DNA from: Iris pallida | Lineage: Eukaryota > Streptophyta > Magnoliopsida > Asparagales > Iridaceae | Direction: 5' to 3' | DNA length: 64,000 nucleotides | Assembly: GCA_029216955.1 (NCBI GenBank) | Contig: JANAVB010003999.1 | Location: 5,742,126-5,806,125, forward strand | Part shown: piece after piece, positions 23,542-34,619 of the stretch | Position numbering within the stretch: position 1 is the first letter of the stretch | Layout of the letters: every line of letters begins with the position of its first letter | Notes under the pieces: model-generated | What the model was told of the DNA's origin: nothing | Seen by the model: the letters and a program-made list of their open reading frames with translations, nothing else | Databases searched by the model: none | Made by a program: the position numbers and the translations under genes

Positions 23542-24881
23542 GTGTGTCACCCCACATTGGTCTCCTATGCCAAGTCATCATTTTTGGCTAGGTGCCCAGT
23601 CACACGTCGTGTCGTACCAATTATTGTCCTAGTATTTTAGCTTAGTGTAAAAGCTAAGTTTATGTATGTATTTCTACAGTGACGAGTTACCGGACATCCA
23701 TAGCACATTTATCGCAGCTTGTTTTGCTAGAGGCAAGTACATCTACAAGCTCATTTACTGTCTTTTAATGCTAGAACATGTATTAACCCTGTTAGAATAC
23801 TGATCCTTGAGGTGGCAAGTTATATCTTCACATGTTGTATTACATTCAGTATCTGCCATGCTTAGGACAGTTCTTATATCTTCACATGCATCTTACTGGT
23901 TCTCAGTACACGTTTCACTATGCTTTACACTGCTATCAGTACCTATCGTGCTTTATACCGATCCCAGTATATCTCACATATTCTATATCGTTCTCGTATC
24001 TCTCACATGTTATATATATGGGTTATGGGGAAACTGACGGTTGAGTACGTGATCATGACCCTCCCCCCTCATAGTAGCGAGCGAGGTCGCATTTTATATG
24101 CATACCTTGCCGTAGGCTTTATATCAAGGCAGATTTGTGCGTATGTACATCTTTCGCCCTATCACTTGTACGGAAGTACATTTTATTATGTGCCACAGCA
24201 TATTGTACATCTATTTGACCGATCACGTACCTGCTACAGTTTTAAACATTACATATGCATCTGTCTCTATGACATATGTGTCCTTGCCATGATAGACTAT
24301 GAGATATGCCATGTTCCCTGTGTTACTATGATATTGTGATCCCAGTTGTACCATGAGGCCATGTTCCCAGTATTTTCTGTTTTATAGACTTATCACACCA
24401 TGTTTCTTGTTGTACATCTCTTTCATTATATGTTCAGTACTTTAGTTGTAGAGGTTGTACTTGCTCCCGTTCTGACAGGATAACGTTGTAGGTATACTTA
24501 CTGAGGAAGAGTTGCTCTGTGATTCGTATTATGGAGTCACTGCCGAGGACCCGGCTCTGCTTTACGAGGATGTTCCTACGGGGAACCTCGCCTAGTTGTC
24601 TTTTGTTTACTTAGACTTTTGAGAGTAGACATGTATTAGACTATATCATTTTGTAACTGGACATGTATCTAGTTTTACATTTCAGTTTACTTGTACTTGG
24701 ATATTCTACTTTATACGACGACTTTTGTGTTTGGAGCATTTATGATTCTTCTTCACTTATAGAACTGTTAGCACATTTAGTCTTATCTTGTTATCTCTAG
24801 AACAGCTTACTGCGCTTTATCTTAAGCGTAGGTTGGACATGGCTCGGCCCGGCCCAACAATTTGGGTAACGGGTCGTGACA
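23542..24881 (+). repeat. 3' LTR of the gag-only element, second part
   Basis: Begins with the GTGTG target duplication and continues the host LTR from TCACCCCACATTGG, matching 8331 onward in the 5' LTR. It ends GGGTCGTGACA at 24881, followed by ATCTT. Confidence 0.92.
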
Positions 24882-25085
24882 ATCTTTTTCTCATTTTTGT
24901 TGTTTTTTTCGTTATTGTCATTTTTTAAGTATTTTTTGTCCTTTTTTTAATCTTTTTTATTGTTTTTTGTCGTTTTTTTTATGTTTTTTTTGTCGTTTTT
25001 TCTCTTATTTTTTTTTTTTTTTTGTCTTTTTGTCGTTTTTATTATTTTTATTTTTCTTTTCTTTTTCGTCATTTTTTGTCCTTTT

Positions 25086-26535
25086 TGAAGTAACGTGTAG
25101 GCAACTCTAGAGGGGGGTGAATAGCGTTTCTGTCAATAATCACAAAATAAAATTTAATTCTATATCACCTCAACAAAACAACTATCAAGATAGTAAATAA
25201 ATCAGAGAGAAATACAGAAGTAAATAAAGATCAGAAGAGCATACGCAAATACAGCGGTATAACCTGGTTTTCCTCGTGGAGGATTAGTCCAGGCCTGAGA
25301 ACTCTTGCTCATGATTAAAATTCACTATTTGTGAAATAGCGTACACCACGTTCCTTTAGTCCGAAGAGCACGCAAAACTTCTTTACAAAATACGAGCTTT
25401 TAGATCGAAGCGCTCGAACACTTCAACTTCGCAGAAAGCGAAACTTGAAAATTTTCAAGTGACTTTTCTTCACTCTTGCACACAACTTCTAGCTGATATC
25501 GCACTGAGCACCTTGGTCTAAGGAGGGTCGTGGCTTAGGAGATATGGAAGAATGAGGCTTGGAGTAATAGAGCTTAGAAAGCTTGAATACTGGAAGGTAA
25601 GTGATGATTTGAAATTAGAGAATTCAAGCTCTATTTATACTACTCTGGGGAGGCAGAGTTTGACCCCAATTCTGTCCCAAGAATTCAAATTTTTGAACAT
25701 TTGACAGCTTGTACAAACCAGGCCCTAAAAATCAGGGTACTGAAAATCAGGGGACAGAGTTTGGCCCGAACTCTGCCTTAGACAGAGTTCAGCCCGAACT
25801 CTGTCTGCCTTAGACAGAGTTCGGCCCGAACTCTGTCTCCCTTGGGACAAAAGTTCTCAATGGGCTATGGTGGTTTGGTTTGGTTCATGAATTGGTCTGT
25901 TTGTATGGTAGAGCTTGGAGAGATATGTCTAGGGGTTGAGATGACACAGTGCGACTAAACGTACATATTCTCCTAGACTCAATAAATTGAATATTACATA
26001 CTTGGAACAAATAGGAAAACCAAGAGGCCTTTGATGACGCCTTTCTTATCATATTTGAGCAGACCTGAAGACGTCTTTTTCCTTGACAGCAGTCGTCCAA
26101 AGATAAACATATCTGAAAATCTGAATACCTTTTGCGGGCTTCGCCGCCGAATCCCCGACGGGAGGCGCTGTCCCCTCGACCCATGTCCGCTGACCGGGCA
26201 GCGGAACCCCCGATGCGAGACCCCGGATAAGTCGCTAGGCGGTTCAGAAAAATCTTTTTGTATGACGCCGTCTTTTGTCCATCATTAATTCTTCATTACC
26301 TATGTCCTGATTTGATCATGTTTGATCATACTTATTGCATGTCTACAAATACACGTTAGACGAGCAAAATATGTTGCAGTACGATACAAGCATGGCAATA
26401 TGATATAGAACAATTAAAACAATGCTAAGTTTAAGTAGCAACATGATAGTGAGTATATGAATATTAGTGACGTCATTATGTTAAACTTAATTGATTAGCC
26501 ATATTAAAAAATACGATGTAATCATTGGGCTAACA
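25086..26535 (-). mobile_element. Probable copia-type solo LTR
   Basis: Interrupts the T-rich tract. On the minus strand it starts TGTTAGCCCAATG and ends CGTTACTTCA after the word TTCACCCCCCTCTAGAG, a sequence I associate with the 3' end of plant copia LTRs. A TATA box (GTATAAATAGAGC) lies at 25629-25641 and a perfect TGACGTCA lies at 26468-26475 in the presumed U3. Flanks are CTTTT and TTTTT, so the duplication cannot be judged well inside a T-rich target. No internal genes, hence a solo LTR. A GC-rich patch at 26130-26230 is unexplained. Confidence 0.55.
25740..25846. repeat. Three near-palindromic repeats in the solo LTR
   Basis: The motif ACAGAGTTCGGCCCGAACTC, with flanking GT/CT matches, is repeated three times in about 100 bp. 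The last copy (AGACAGAGTTCG, GCC, CGAACTCTGTCT) has perfect 12-bp arms. They lie upstream of the TATA box on the minus strand, where LTR enhancer repeats are usual. Confidence 0.8.
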
Positions 26536-26697
26536 TTTTTTTCGTCTTTTCTTTGGGTTTTTTTTGTCGTTTTTGTCATTTTTTATCCATTTTATCGTTT
26601 TGTTTAATTTGTTTGAAAATTTAATTACTTAGAATTTGATTTTCGGAAATATAGAATTTTGGTTATCCTAGTATTTTGTATACCAAACGCCCCACTA

Positions 26698-27122
26698 TAG
26701 ACACTATTTTTTATACAAACTATTAAATGTAAAAGTTACGGCTAATAAGCAACTAAATATAATTGATTCTTACAATCATGCACGCATTTTGATGCAATGA
26801 TAACACTTTTAATCTTTGACAATAAGGAGATGATAATGACGCTGACAATGATGATGGATGTGTTTGGAAATTAGTGTTTAATCCCTTCCGACAGCTGGTT
26901 AGAATATTAATTATTGCACATGACAGAGTAGGGACATTGGCTTAATGACAACGAATTGTACTTGTTAAATTGCTCATGAGTTGGCATTAGATTTTTAAGC
27001 CTGATGTTTTTTTCCAGCACTGTACATCAGTGCAGAGACACTTGCCATGGCTACAAGTAAATATTAATTTTTACAGTATTAGAGAACATTTTAATTTCTA
27101 CACTGTTACAATTTTAACTAAA
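26698..27122. other. Intergenic, no gene seen
   Basis: AT-rich sequence between the candidate Tourist-like end and the Helitron 3' end. No open frame or paired repeat ends. Confidence 0.6.
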
Positions 27123-27149
27123 CTAGTATATCACCCGTGCGATGCACGG
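27123..27149 (-). terminator. Helitron 3' terminal hairpin and CTAG end
   Basis: Perfect 6-bp stem with a 3-nt loop at 27135-27149, then GTGATATA and CTAG. In Helitrons this palindrome near the 3' end signals the end of rolling-circle-like transposition. Confidence 0.85.
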
Positions 27150-27389
27150 TTTGTATATTTAATATTATATATGAATCCAAACAAAATTAAATGAATGTTC
27201 TTTATATAGTGATATATAGATTTTAGATTAAAACAAAAGTTAAAAAATGCTTTTAGTAAATAAAAATAAACAAAACTATATGACAGTTCCACACTCAAAA
27301 AAAAAAAGAAAGCATATAAAATTGAGATTAAATTTTAAAGTATACGATAAAGTCTACTTTGATGACATAAAATATAACATTTGTTTGGA

Positions 27390-29050
27390 TTACAGATTTT
27401 GAAATACTTCCCTATACACAACATTTGTTGTTGAATTACATTGATCTTTGTCTTCACTGCATATTAAAATCTTCAATCCTTTCTTACTTGTTACCCTTGA
27501 AACAGCAACGTATAACTGTCCATGACTGAAAACGGGATTCTTCAAGAAAAGTCCAACATGAGAAAGTGATTGACCTTGACTTTTGTTTATTGTCATTGCA
27601 TAAGAAACAATCAATGGATATTGTCTTCTTTGAAATTTGAAAGGCAATCTTGGATCAGAAGGTGTCAATGACATTCGTGGAATCAAAACTTTATTACCAG
27701 CATTGTCTCCACATAGAATCTTTGCTTCAAGAACACGATTGCCTAATTTTGTAATTAGCAATCTAGTACCATTACATAGCCCAGCTGAATGATCTATATT
27801 CCTTAATAACATTACTGGGGTACCAACTTTCAATTTTAATTCATGATTCGGTACACCTGAACATTTAATACTGTTCAAAAACTCTGGAGTGTGAACATCT
27901 GATAATAAGTCTACATTGGCATCTGATTTAGATGGACTATCAGAACTTAAGTATGTGCTTGCGTTACCAGAATTCAATGAGATCATGTACTCATTTACCA
28001 TCTCAACCACATTAAGAGTTGGTGCTAATATAGCTCTTTCCTTCAAGAAATCTGAATCGATGACAAAATTGTCAAAAGAAGGATATGTGCTCTCGACAAT
28101 TGTTTGTAGTGGATCATTTGCACTACTAAGTAAAACGTCACTTGGAATTTCGATTTTTGCACACCCATCATTATGCGATCCAAGTGTTCCATCTCCTATA
28201 CTTGCAATCCATTCAGAAAACTGTTTGAGCTCTTCACTTTCAGATGTTATGGTAGAACCTTGAAGTCTCATGTTTTTTGTCAATCTCAACACTTTGCAGT
28301 TTTGCCAAATATAAGAAGAATTTATAGTTGCATGAACTATGTCTTGTCTACTACCTTTTGGAATTACAGGCATTATTTGACGAAAATCTCCACCGAAGAC
28401 AATAGTTTTTCCTCCAAATGGTGTTTCAGAACTTAATGGATTGGTAAATTGCATTATATCTCTAAGCGTTCTATCCAACGCTTCAAAGCAATATCGGTGC
28501 ATCATTGGCGCTTCATCCCAAATTATAAGTTTACACCTAACTATTAGTTCTGCAAGTTGACTTCCTTGTTTGATATTGCATGTTGAATCCTCATTTACAT
28601 TTATTGGAATAGCAAATCTTGAATGAGCAGTTCGTCCACCAGGTAACAAAAGTGATGCTATTCCACTGGAAGCAACATTTAGAACAATTTCTTCCTTGGA
28701 TCTCAACCCTGCAGATAATGTTCTCCAGATGAACGTTTTGCCAGTACCGCCATATCCGTACAAAAAGAAAACACCACCATTTGTAGAGTTAACAGCATCC
28801 ATTATTCTGTTATAAGCATATTGTTGTTCATCGTTCAAGCGAGCACATAGATGTCTGTGTTCTTCTGCTAGAGTCGCTCGATCATAACATAATTCATCAT
28901 TTAGTAATCTATTTGTAGTATTTGATAAGTAGTCAATGTTTGGAAATGGCATTGATGGAAATTCTCTCAAACTTCTACCACAATTTCTCAACAACTTTTC
29001 AATCTCCGCCAAAGCGTGGTTTTGAATGTCATTCTCACTCATAAGCAAAT
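27390..29050 (-). CDS. Last exon: Pif1-type helicase domain
   Basis: 553 codons, uninterrupted. Motif I (Walker A) reads GYGGTGKT (about 28748-28771) and motif II reads IIWDEAPM. Further helicase blocks are [17 protein letters not shown] with [20 protein letters not shown] and [13 protein letters not shown]. The order and spacing match the helicase half of plant Helitron transposases. The acceptor is TTCTAG at 29051-29056. The stop is 264 bp from the element end, leaving room for the 3' UTR. Confidence 0.93.
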
Positions 29051-31989
29051 CTAGAATTGAAAAAAAAAATGTTAGAATTAGTTGCCATATTTTTCTTGAA
29101 TATGAAATAATAACAGCAAACCAAATTTGAACTTAAAATAGGAAAGAAACATTTTACCTTTGTCGTTCAACGCAATTCGTTTATTATATAAAACATCATC
29201 CGATAAGTATGTCCAACATTTTTTCCAAACTAACTCAGGCCGGCTTATAGAGCAAGATGACAACAATGTTACAAATAAATTTCTCAAAGAATATGCAGAT
29301 GCCCAATAGCTTGCCTCAATAATACCATCGATATACTCATCATCATCTTCCAACAATCCTAAAACGTAGCATGCTTCACGATATGACTCGTAATGAATAC
29401 CATTGATTTTTTTAATATCATCATAGCATGTAGGTCCACGGACGATATTGAGAAGACATCTTAAATGGTACATCTCACCGCAACCAGGTGGAACATAAAA
29501 AATTCGTCCTAATGAGAAACCTTTCTTTCTCGGAGTCCACTCTCTTGTCTTTTGTTTCCAAACAAACTTTTGTGGAAATTCAGCATATGTAAGATTTTTT
29601 CCCTCTGGATACCTCTTATTCGCTTCAAACCAAGCTAAGAACATACTTTCTTTCACACTGGCACGGTCAATAATTGTATCAATAGCATCTGCATCTGAAA
29701 ATATAATAGGTTGCTCGTCGGGTAAGTGAAAGCTAAGTCGCTCAACAGAAGGGTTCTTATATTGAATTTCAAAACCAAACAATCTCCATGCTGCCTCACA
29801 AGCAGAAATGTATCTACAATCGTAATACATGTTAATTTCATCAACTGGTTTGCTGGGTTCATCATCATCATCTGTAGTTTTATAGAAAGATGCCGTTACC
29901 CGATCATGTCCTTTATTCACATATTTGAACAAATATTTTATAGATCGAGACTGATTGCACCACTCAACATTCATATGAGCTCCATACTTCATCAATAGAT
30001 AACGATTATGAGGCACTACAAATCGATTATCTAGTTCAACGCCATTCTTTAAAACAGTTCTTCCATCATCTCTACGTCTATATATTGGATATCCATCTTC
30101 ATCAACCAAAGTATTTTGAATAAATTTCTTTGGAAAATGTTTTGTGCAACGACCATCTAACATACATGGTGAATTCTTTCTTGCAGTACCACAAGGTCCA
30201 TGTATCATAAAATCTCGCACTGCATTGTAATAAGCAGGATCTGATTTGTGATTGGGAATTTCCGCTGAGATGATCTTGTCAATATCATTTCCTGATGGAA
30301 ATTTATCTTCTTTGGCTAGGAACAATAAAATATGAGCATGTGGCAACCCACGTTTTTGAAATTCGACCGTATATATAACTGAAAAAAAAAACAAATAAAT
30401 ATTTTATTAATTAAATTTAGTAATACAATACATGATTATGTACATAATGAAAAATATGGCAAGATCGTTACCAGCTCTAACTGTTCCAAATATTTTATTA
30501 TGCTTCAGATCTTTGATCAGCCCATCCAATTTCACCTTGAAAATTCTACACAATATATCTGGTCGATCTTCAGGTTTAAGACCCATTTTTCCAACATATC
30601 GAAGTATTTCAGGCCATTTGGGGTTGCATGTAAATGTTATAAACAAATCCGGGTAACCAACCCATCTACATATTGCCATTGCATCTTGATAGTTTTGTAT
30701 CATGTACCGAGCACCTCCTGTAAAAGAAGATGGTAGAATAACTCTTTTTCCTTGAGTAGTCGGATCTGTTTCACCTCGTAATAATGCATCTGTAAGTCCT
30801 TTATACATCTCACAACGTAATTGTTTTTGATGTATTCGAATATATTTCAATCTTGCAGATTCAACCATTGTATAAGCATCAACCAGAAATTGTTGCATAA
30901 GTCTTTTAGTAGCAAAAATGGTAGAAGGCTCATTATCCCTTTCATGCAGTCTATAAGCAAACCATTCTCTAATACTTACTCTCATCCTTCCACCATTACT
31001 TGTATTGGTTGTTTCAGACAAAGGAATGTCTTCTCTATAACCATCTTCACCGTAGGGAAAGATCAAAGGATATTGCAATGGTAAATAAGAAGCATTTAAC
31101 TCATTTATTCGTTGTAAATTCCCAACTTGTGTTTCAACCATAATATCTCTGTCACCTAAGCATTCATCAAGATCTCCAACTATCAAAGCAGCCACCTCAG
31201 AAACTGTAGGCAAGTTATATTGTCGTCCATCTCCATGTCTCCTCCCAATCAACTTCAATCGAACGTTTGAATCACCTAATTCACAAATTTTTTCACGAGC
31301 CATTCTAAATGATTTAACTAAAACATTATTTTCATCCAACATATCCTTCAAGTCATGTACAATTTCTGCATGCAAACTATTTATATTATCGATCTTCCTG
31401 TAATAATATTAAAATATAAATAAGAAGACTGAAGACATTAACAGATGATAAAAATATAATTTTACATATGCTTGTTATAAAATTCAATACACACCTAACA
31501 GCTTTTAATCTGTTTTGGATTTCATTTTCTGTATCATAGATATATAGTTGTGCAAATTTTGGACTTGAACCTTGCACCGGTAATAAACTTCCCAATAAAT
31601 GGTAATTTGACCATGCAGTCTAAAAATTGGTGGAGAATTTCCTTGATTCGGTTCTGGATCAACTTTGCCTCCCATTGAAGTGAATGAAAACATGCTGTTA
31701 TATGATCTTATATTTTCTAAAAAGTGCTTGCTCTTATCACTGACACCATATAATAGATCATATAAAACTTTAGGTGGTATCTTCATTGGTGAAATTTGAA
31801 TCTTTCCTCGCATGCAACATAAAGAGTATGTCGGGTTTTTGCACTTGTAGGAAGATTGAACTCTCTCGTCATACCAAAAGTGTGCACCACAAAAGTTACA
31901 TTTGTAAGTTGGATCACCGATATCCCAGTAATCTATCAATAAAAAAAAATATAAGAAATTAGATCAATCATAAAATAAATTAGATCAAT

Positions 31990-32030
<41 letters not shown>

Positions 32031-33559
32031 ATGTTTGGAAAATACCAATTGTAAGATTAGCATGTCCATGATCATATTGACATTCTTCATTCGTCATTTC
32101 AACAATCTCTGCAAATTTAAAAGACAAAGCAAAAGAAAGAATGAAAATATTTGAAGATATTTCCCTTTTTTATAATTTGAAAACATTGTTAATTTTCAAA
32201 TGTATGATAAATTTTGAAATATAACTTTACGCTAATTTGATATGGATGCAAATTGTTAACTAATTTTTGTATACTTTATAAAAGTCATTAGGTAAAAGAC
32301 ATACTTGAATGCTCTTTAGCTTTTGTAAATGACTTCTTCGAGCAATCAACAGAACTTTGGTTCATTGAAGTAGTTAACTTAGATGCTTGACTTGATCCAC
32401 ACACTGCATAAAATGATTTTATGAAAAACGCAAACACACAAACACACACACTAATAATAGAAAACTAAACAAAAAAATAAATGTATAACATACCATTCGT
32501 GATATCTTTAAAAGGATATGTAGGTGATGGATATTGTAACATGTTCAGACCATTTCGTTCATCATGGATCAAATTTGTTTCTCTTGAATAATTTGTCTGT
32601 TTTTTTGTAAATCCCTTTGTTGAGTAGCCAAATGAATATTTATTCGTAGAACCAATTATTTGACAATATTCAGTTGATCCACATGCTGCATAGAAGTTCA
32701 TAAAATAAAAATATGTAGATAAATATTTATCAATTTTTAAAAATATACATATAGAGAAACTCATATCATACCATTCGTGATGTTGCTAATTGGAGGCGTA
32801 GATGATGTACAATGTGTCATGTTAATACCATTGCCACCAAATTTTGGTTGAAAGGTAATATTGCTGGATGAAGCCATACATTCATATCTATCCACATCTA
32901 TGTTTCCTACAAAATAAAATTTTATTGAATGAATAAGTGAGAAAAAATTTGAAATCCTACTGGGAATATTGATTTAGTTAAGATAATTACAATGTACATA
33001 TATTTGACATATAAATATGTATATATATGAATAAATAAAAATATATATTTATACATATATATTTATATACTATCAATAATAATAAGTGAAAAAGTAAAAA
33101 ATATAAAACATACCATTCGTGATGTCACTAAAAGGATATGTAGATGATGAATACTGTGACATGTTCAACCGAGAATTGAACAATACATCTTTAGAATAAA
33201 TTTTTCTTCTTGTAGGTGTACAATGATCTGCATTATGATTTTGATTTTCTGCAAGAACAACAACCAATTAGAAATATGATAAGCATTTAGTAAACTAAAC
33301 CTGCCAAAAATAACAAATAGATAGTACAAAATTTTACATTTTGCTAAGTTGCAAAATGTAATAAAACCTTTTACAATCACACTTAATAAGTAACCGGGTT
33401 ATTTTTATTCCAAATATAACTTTTTTGCAATTCCGAATAATAAATAACCGGCCTACAAATGTAAAACACGTTAAAATGATAGAACGTACCAGCACAAACC
33501 CTAGGGTTTGGAGAGGAGGCGGCAGAGAAGACAAACCCTAAGGTTTGGAGAGATAACAT
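27390..33559 (-). CDS. Helitron Rep-helicase transposase, 10 exons, one frameshift
   Basis: Reading GT..AG introns, I place exons at 33559-33490, 33248-33114, 32906-32772, 32685-32494, 32403-32305, 32108-32046, 31932-31495, 31397-30472, 30378-29158 and 29050-27390. Intron phases agree at every junction. The product would be about 1,646 aa: a variable N-terminus, a cysteine-rich segment ([14 protein letters not shown]), the Helitron-like N domain, a HUH endonuclease (PHAHILLFL, then YLFKYVNKG with two tyrosines), and a superfamily 1 helicase of Pif1 type. The exon at 31495-31932 is 438 bp where 439 is needed; the shift lies near 31607-31609, in an A run. This is either an inactivating 1-nt deletion or a sequencing error. 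The protein nicks, unwinds and transfers element DNA in the nucleus. Confidence 0.85.
29158..30378 (-). CDS. Exon with the HUH endonuclease core
   Basis: 407 codons, open. Contains [19 protein letters not shown], where the two histidines are the metal-binding HUH pair. Then come [26 protein letters not shown] (catalytic tyrosines separated by three residues) and [16 protein letters not shown]. These are the signature blocks of the Helitron Rep domain, which nicks one strand and stays linked to the 5' end. Exon length 1,221 bp fits phase 1 at both sides. Confidence 0.92.
30472..31397 (-). CDS. Exon with Helitron-like N domain
   Basis: Open throughout; 926 bp. Recognisable blocks include [31 protein letters not shown], the [11 protein letters not shown] stretch, [14 protein letters not shown] and TCNPKWPEI, as in the domain that precedes the HUH motif in plant Helitron proteins. 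The acceptor is TTACAG and the donor is GTAACG. Confidence 0.9.
31495..31932 (-). pseudogene. Exon with the 1-nt frameshift
   Basis: Starts [24 protein letters not shown], with cysteines suggesting a zinc-binding element, and continues to the HGQ stretch near 31608. There the frame must change to reach [20 protein letters not shown]. The flanking intron phases require a length of 1 modulo 3, but the observed 438 bp is 0 modulo 3, which independently supports one missing base. Confidence 0.8.
31994..32029. repeat. TG dinucleotide microsatellite in an intron
   Basis: About 16-17 consecutive TG units within the intron between the exons at 32046-32108 and 31495-31932. Confidence 0.9.
32305..33248 (-). 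CDS. Four modular N-terminal exons of the Helitron protein
   Basis: Exons of 135, 135, 192 and 99 bp, all starting and ending in phase 1. The first three end with similar peptides ([34 protein letters not shown]) and the same donor context GAATG/GTATG. The last two begin with CGSTE and CGSSQ. They look like tandem duplicates of one exon. I know of no function for them. Confidence 0.7.
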
Positions 33560-33897
33560 GGATATTGATAGAAATAAATAGTTATATAACAAATGGTTTT
33601 GGTACACTGAAAAACTATACTTTCGAATGAACATTTTGTATGTAAAAGTTTAAGATATTTTAAGTTTTTAGTAACTTACAGCGGCCAAATATGACTTATT
33701 ACAATAACAAATAATAAAGAGCTAGACCAACCCCTGCCAAATATAACTTATTTAAAATTACAAATAATAAAGAGCCAGTCCAACACCAGCCAAATATAAC
33801 TTATTTAAAATTATAAATAATAAAGAGCTAGCCTACAGTTGCCAAATATAATCCTTTTACAATCACACTTAATAAATAACCAGATTATTTTTTTCCA
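33560..33897. repeat. Tandem repeats upstream of the Rep-helicase gene
   Basis: Three copies of a roughly 57-bp unit containing CCAAATATAACTTATTTAAA and AATAATAAAGAGC occupy 33685-33840. A segment with CTTTTACAATCACACTTAATAA occurs here (33854) and at 33367. This is the promoter side of the Rep-helicase gene; no clear TATA box could be chosen. Confidence 0.7.
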
Positions 33898-34328
33898 AAT
33901 ATAATTTTTTGGTAATCCCGATTAATAAATAACCGTCAGCTGTTTTGTTTTTCCAATGTTAAACCGCCAGCTGTTTAGTAATATAACGTTCCAATGTAAA
34001 ACCGCCAGCTGCTTGGTTTTTCCAATGTAAAACCGCCAGCTTCCAAAAAAAATATCCAAATATAATGGTGGCAGTATAGCAGTGGTTTTTTGTTTGGTTT
34101 TTCCAATGTAAAACCACCAATACTTAAACTGTGGGCATCTAAACCAACCCACAGCTGTTTGGTATTTCTAAACCACCAATACTTAAAAATGTTTGTAGAC
34201 CAACCCACATATGATGAGAACTTTTCTAAACCAACCCACAGCTGTTAGTTTTTTATAAACCAACCCACAGCTAATTGGTTTTTCTAAACCACCAATACTT
34301 AAACTGTGTGCATACCGGTGGCAGTATA
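33898..34328 (+). repeat. 431-bp inverted repeat, left arm
   Basis: Pairs with 37573-38003 in opposite orientation with only a few mismatches and the same length. Each arm is itself made of short units: CCGCCAGCTG with CCAATGTAAAAC, then AAACCAACCCACAGCTG and AAACCACCAATACTTAAA. A spacer of about 3.2 kb separates the arms. Long terminal repeats built of short tandem units resemble foldback elements. Confidence 0.85.
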
Positions 34329-34465
34329 GCATTGGTTTTTGTAAACCACCAATACTACAAACTGTGGGCATCTAAACCAACCCACATTTCTCTCTATCTC
34401 TCCATGAAGCATCGGTTTTTCTAAACCACCAATACTTAAAAACGTTGGCATCTAAACCAACCCAC

Positions 34466-34504
<39 letters not shown>

Positions 34505-34545
34505 AAGCATCGGTTTTTCTGTTGGGTTTTTCATTCTTGGCAGCT
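34329..34545. repeat. Further units of the arm repeat plus TC microsatellite
   Basis: Continuing units of AAACCACCAATACTTAAA and AAACCAACCCACATTTCTC, with a run of about 16 TC at 34469-34500 and a repeated CATGAAGCATCGGTTTTTC. Confidence 0.75.
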
Positions 34546-34619
34546 GTACAAATCCATTTGAAGCATTGGTTTTTCAATCTATGGCTAGAAATTCATTTGC
34601 TGCATAATTTATTTATCTG

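Larger units (their letters stand above)
6074..24881 (+). mobile_element. Gag-only LTR retrotransposon (Ty3/gypsy-like, TR-GAG type), hosting a nested element
   Basis: The element is bounded by TG...CA LTRs and by a perfect 5-bp target duplication, ATCTT, at 6069-6073 and 24882-24886. The 5' LTR is 6074-9667; the 3' LTR is 11241-13629 plus 23547-24881, split by another retrotransposon. The internal region, only about 1.57 kb, holds one gag gene and no protease, reverse transcriptase or integrase. This architecture matches the non-autonomous class described as TR-GAG: Gag can be made but pol must come in trans. The polypurine tract is preceded by the TTTCGAGGACGAAA motif typical of plant chromovirus-like Tekay/Del elements. 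Confidence 0.9.
4731..26694. mobile_element. Candidate Tourist-like (PIF/Harbinger) element hosting nested insertions
   Basis: The left end reads GGGGGCGTTTGGTACGC after TTA (4728-4730). The right end, read inward on the other strand, is TGGGGCGTTTGGTATAC next to CTA (26695-26697). This gives inverted terminal repeats of about 15 bp and a 3-bp target duplication with one mismatch, which fits the Tourist-like class (GC-rich ends, GTTTGG, TTA target). Removing the later insertions leaves roughly 1.7 kb whose interior is mostly the T-rich tract seen on both sides of the inserted retrotransposon. No transposase is visible, so it would be non-autonomous. The pairing of the two ends is inference. 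Confidence 0.4.
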
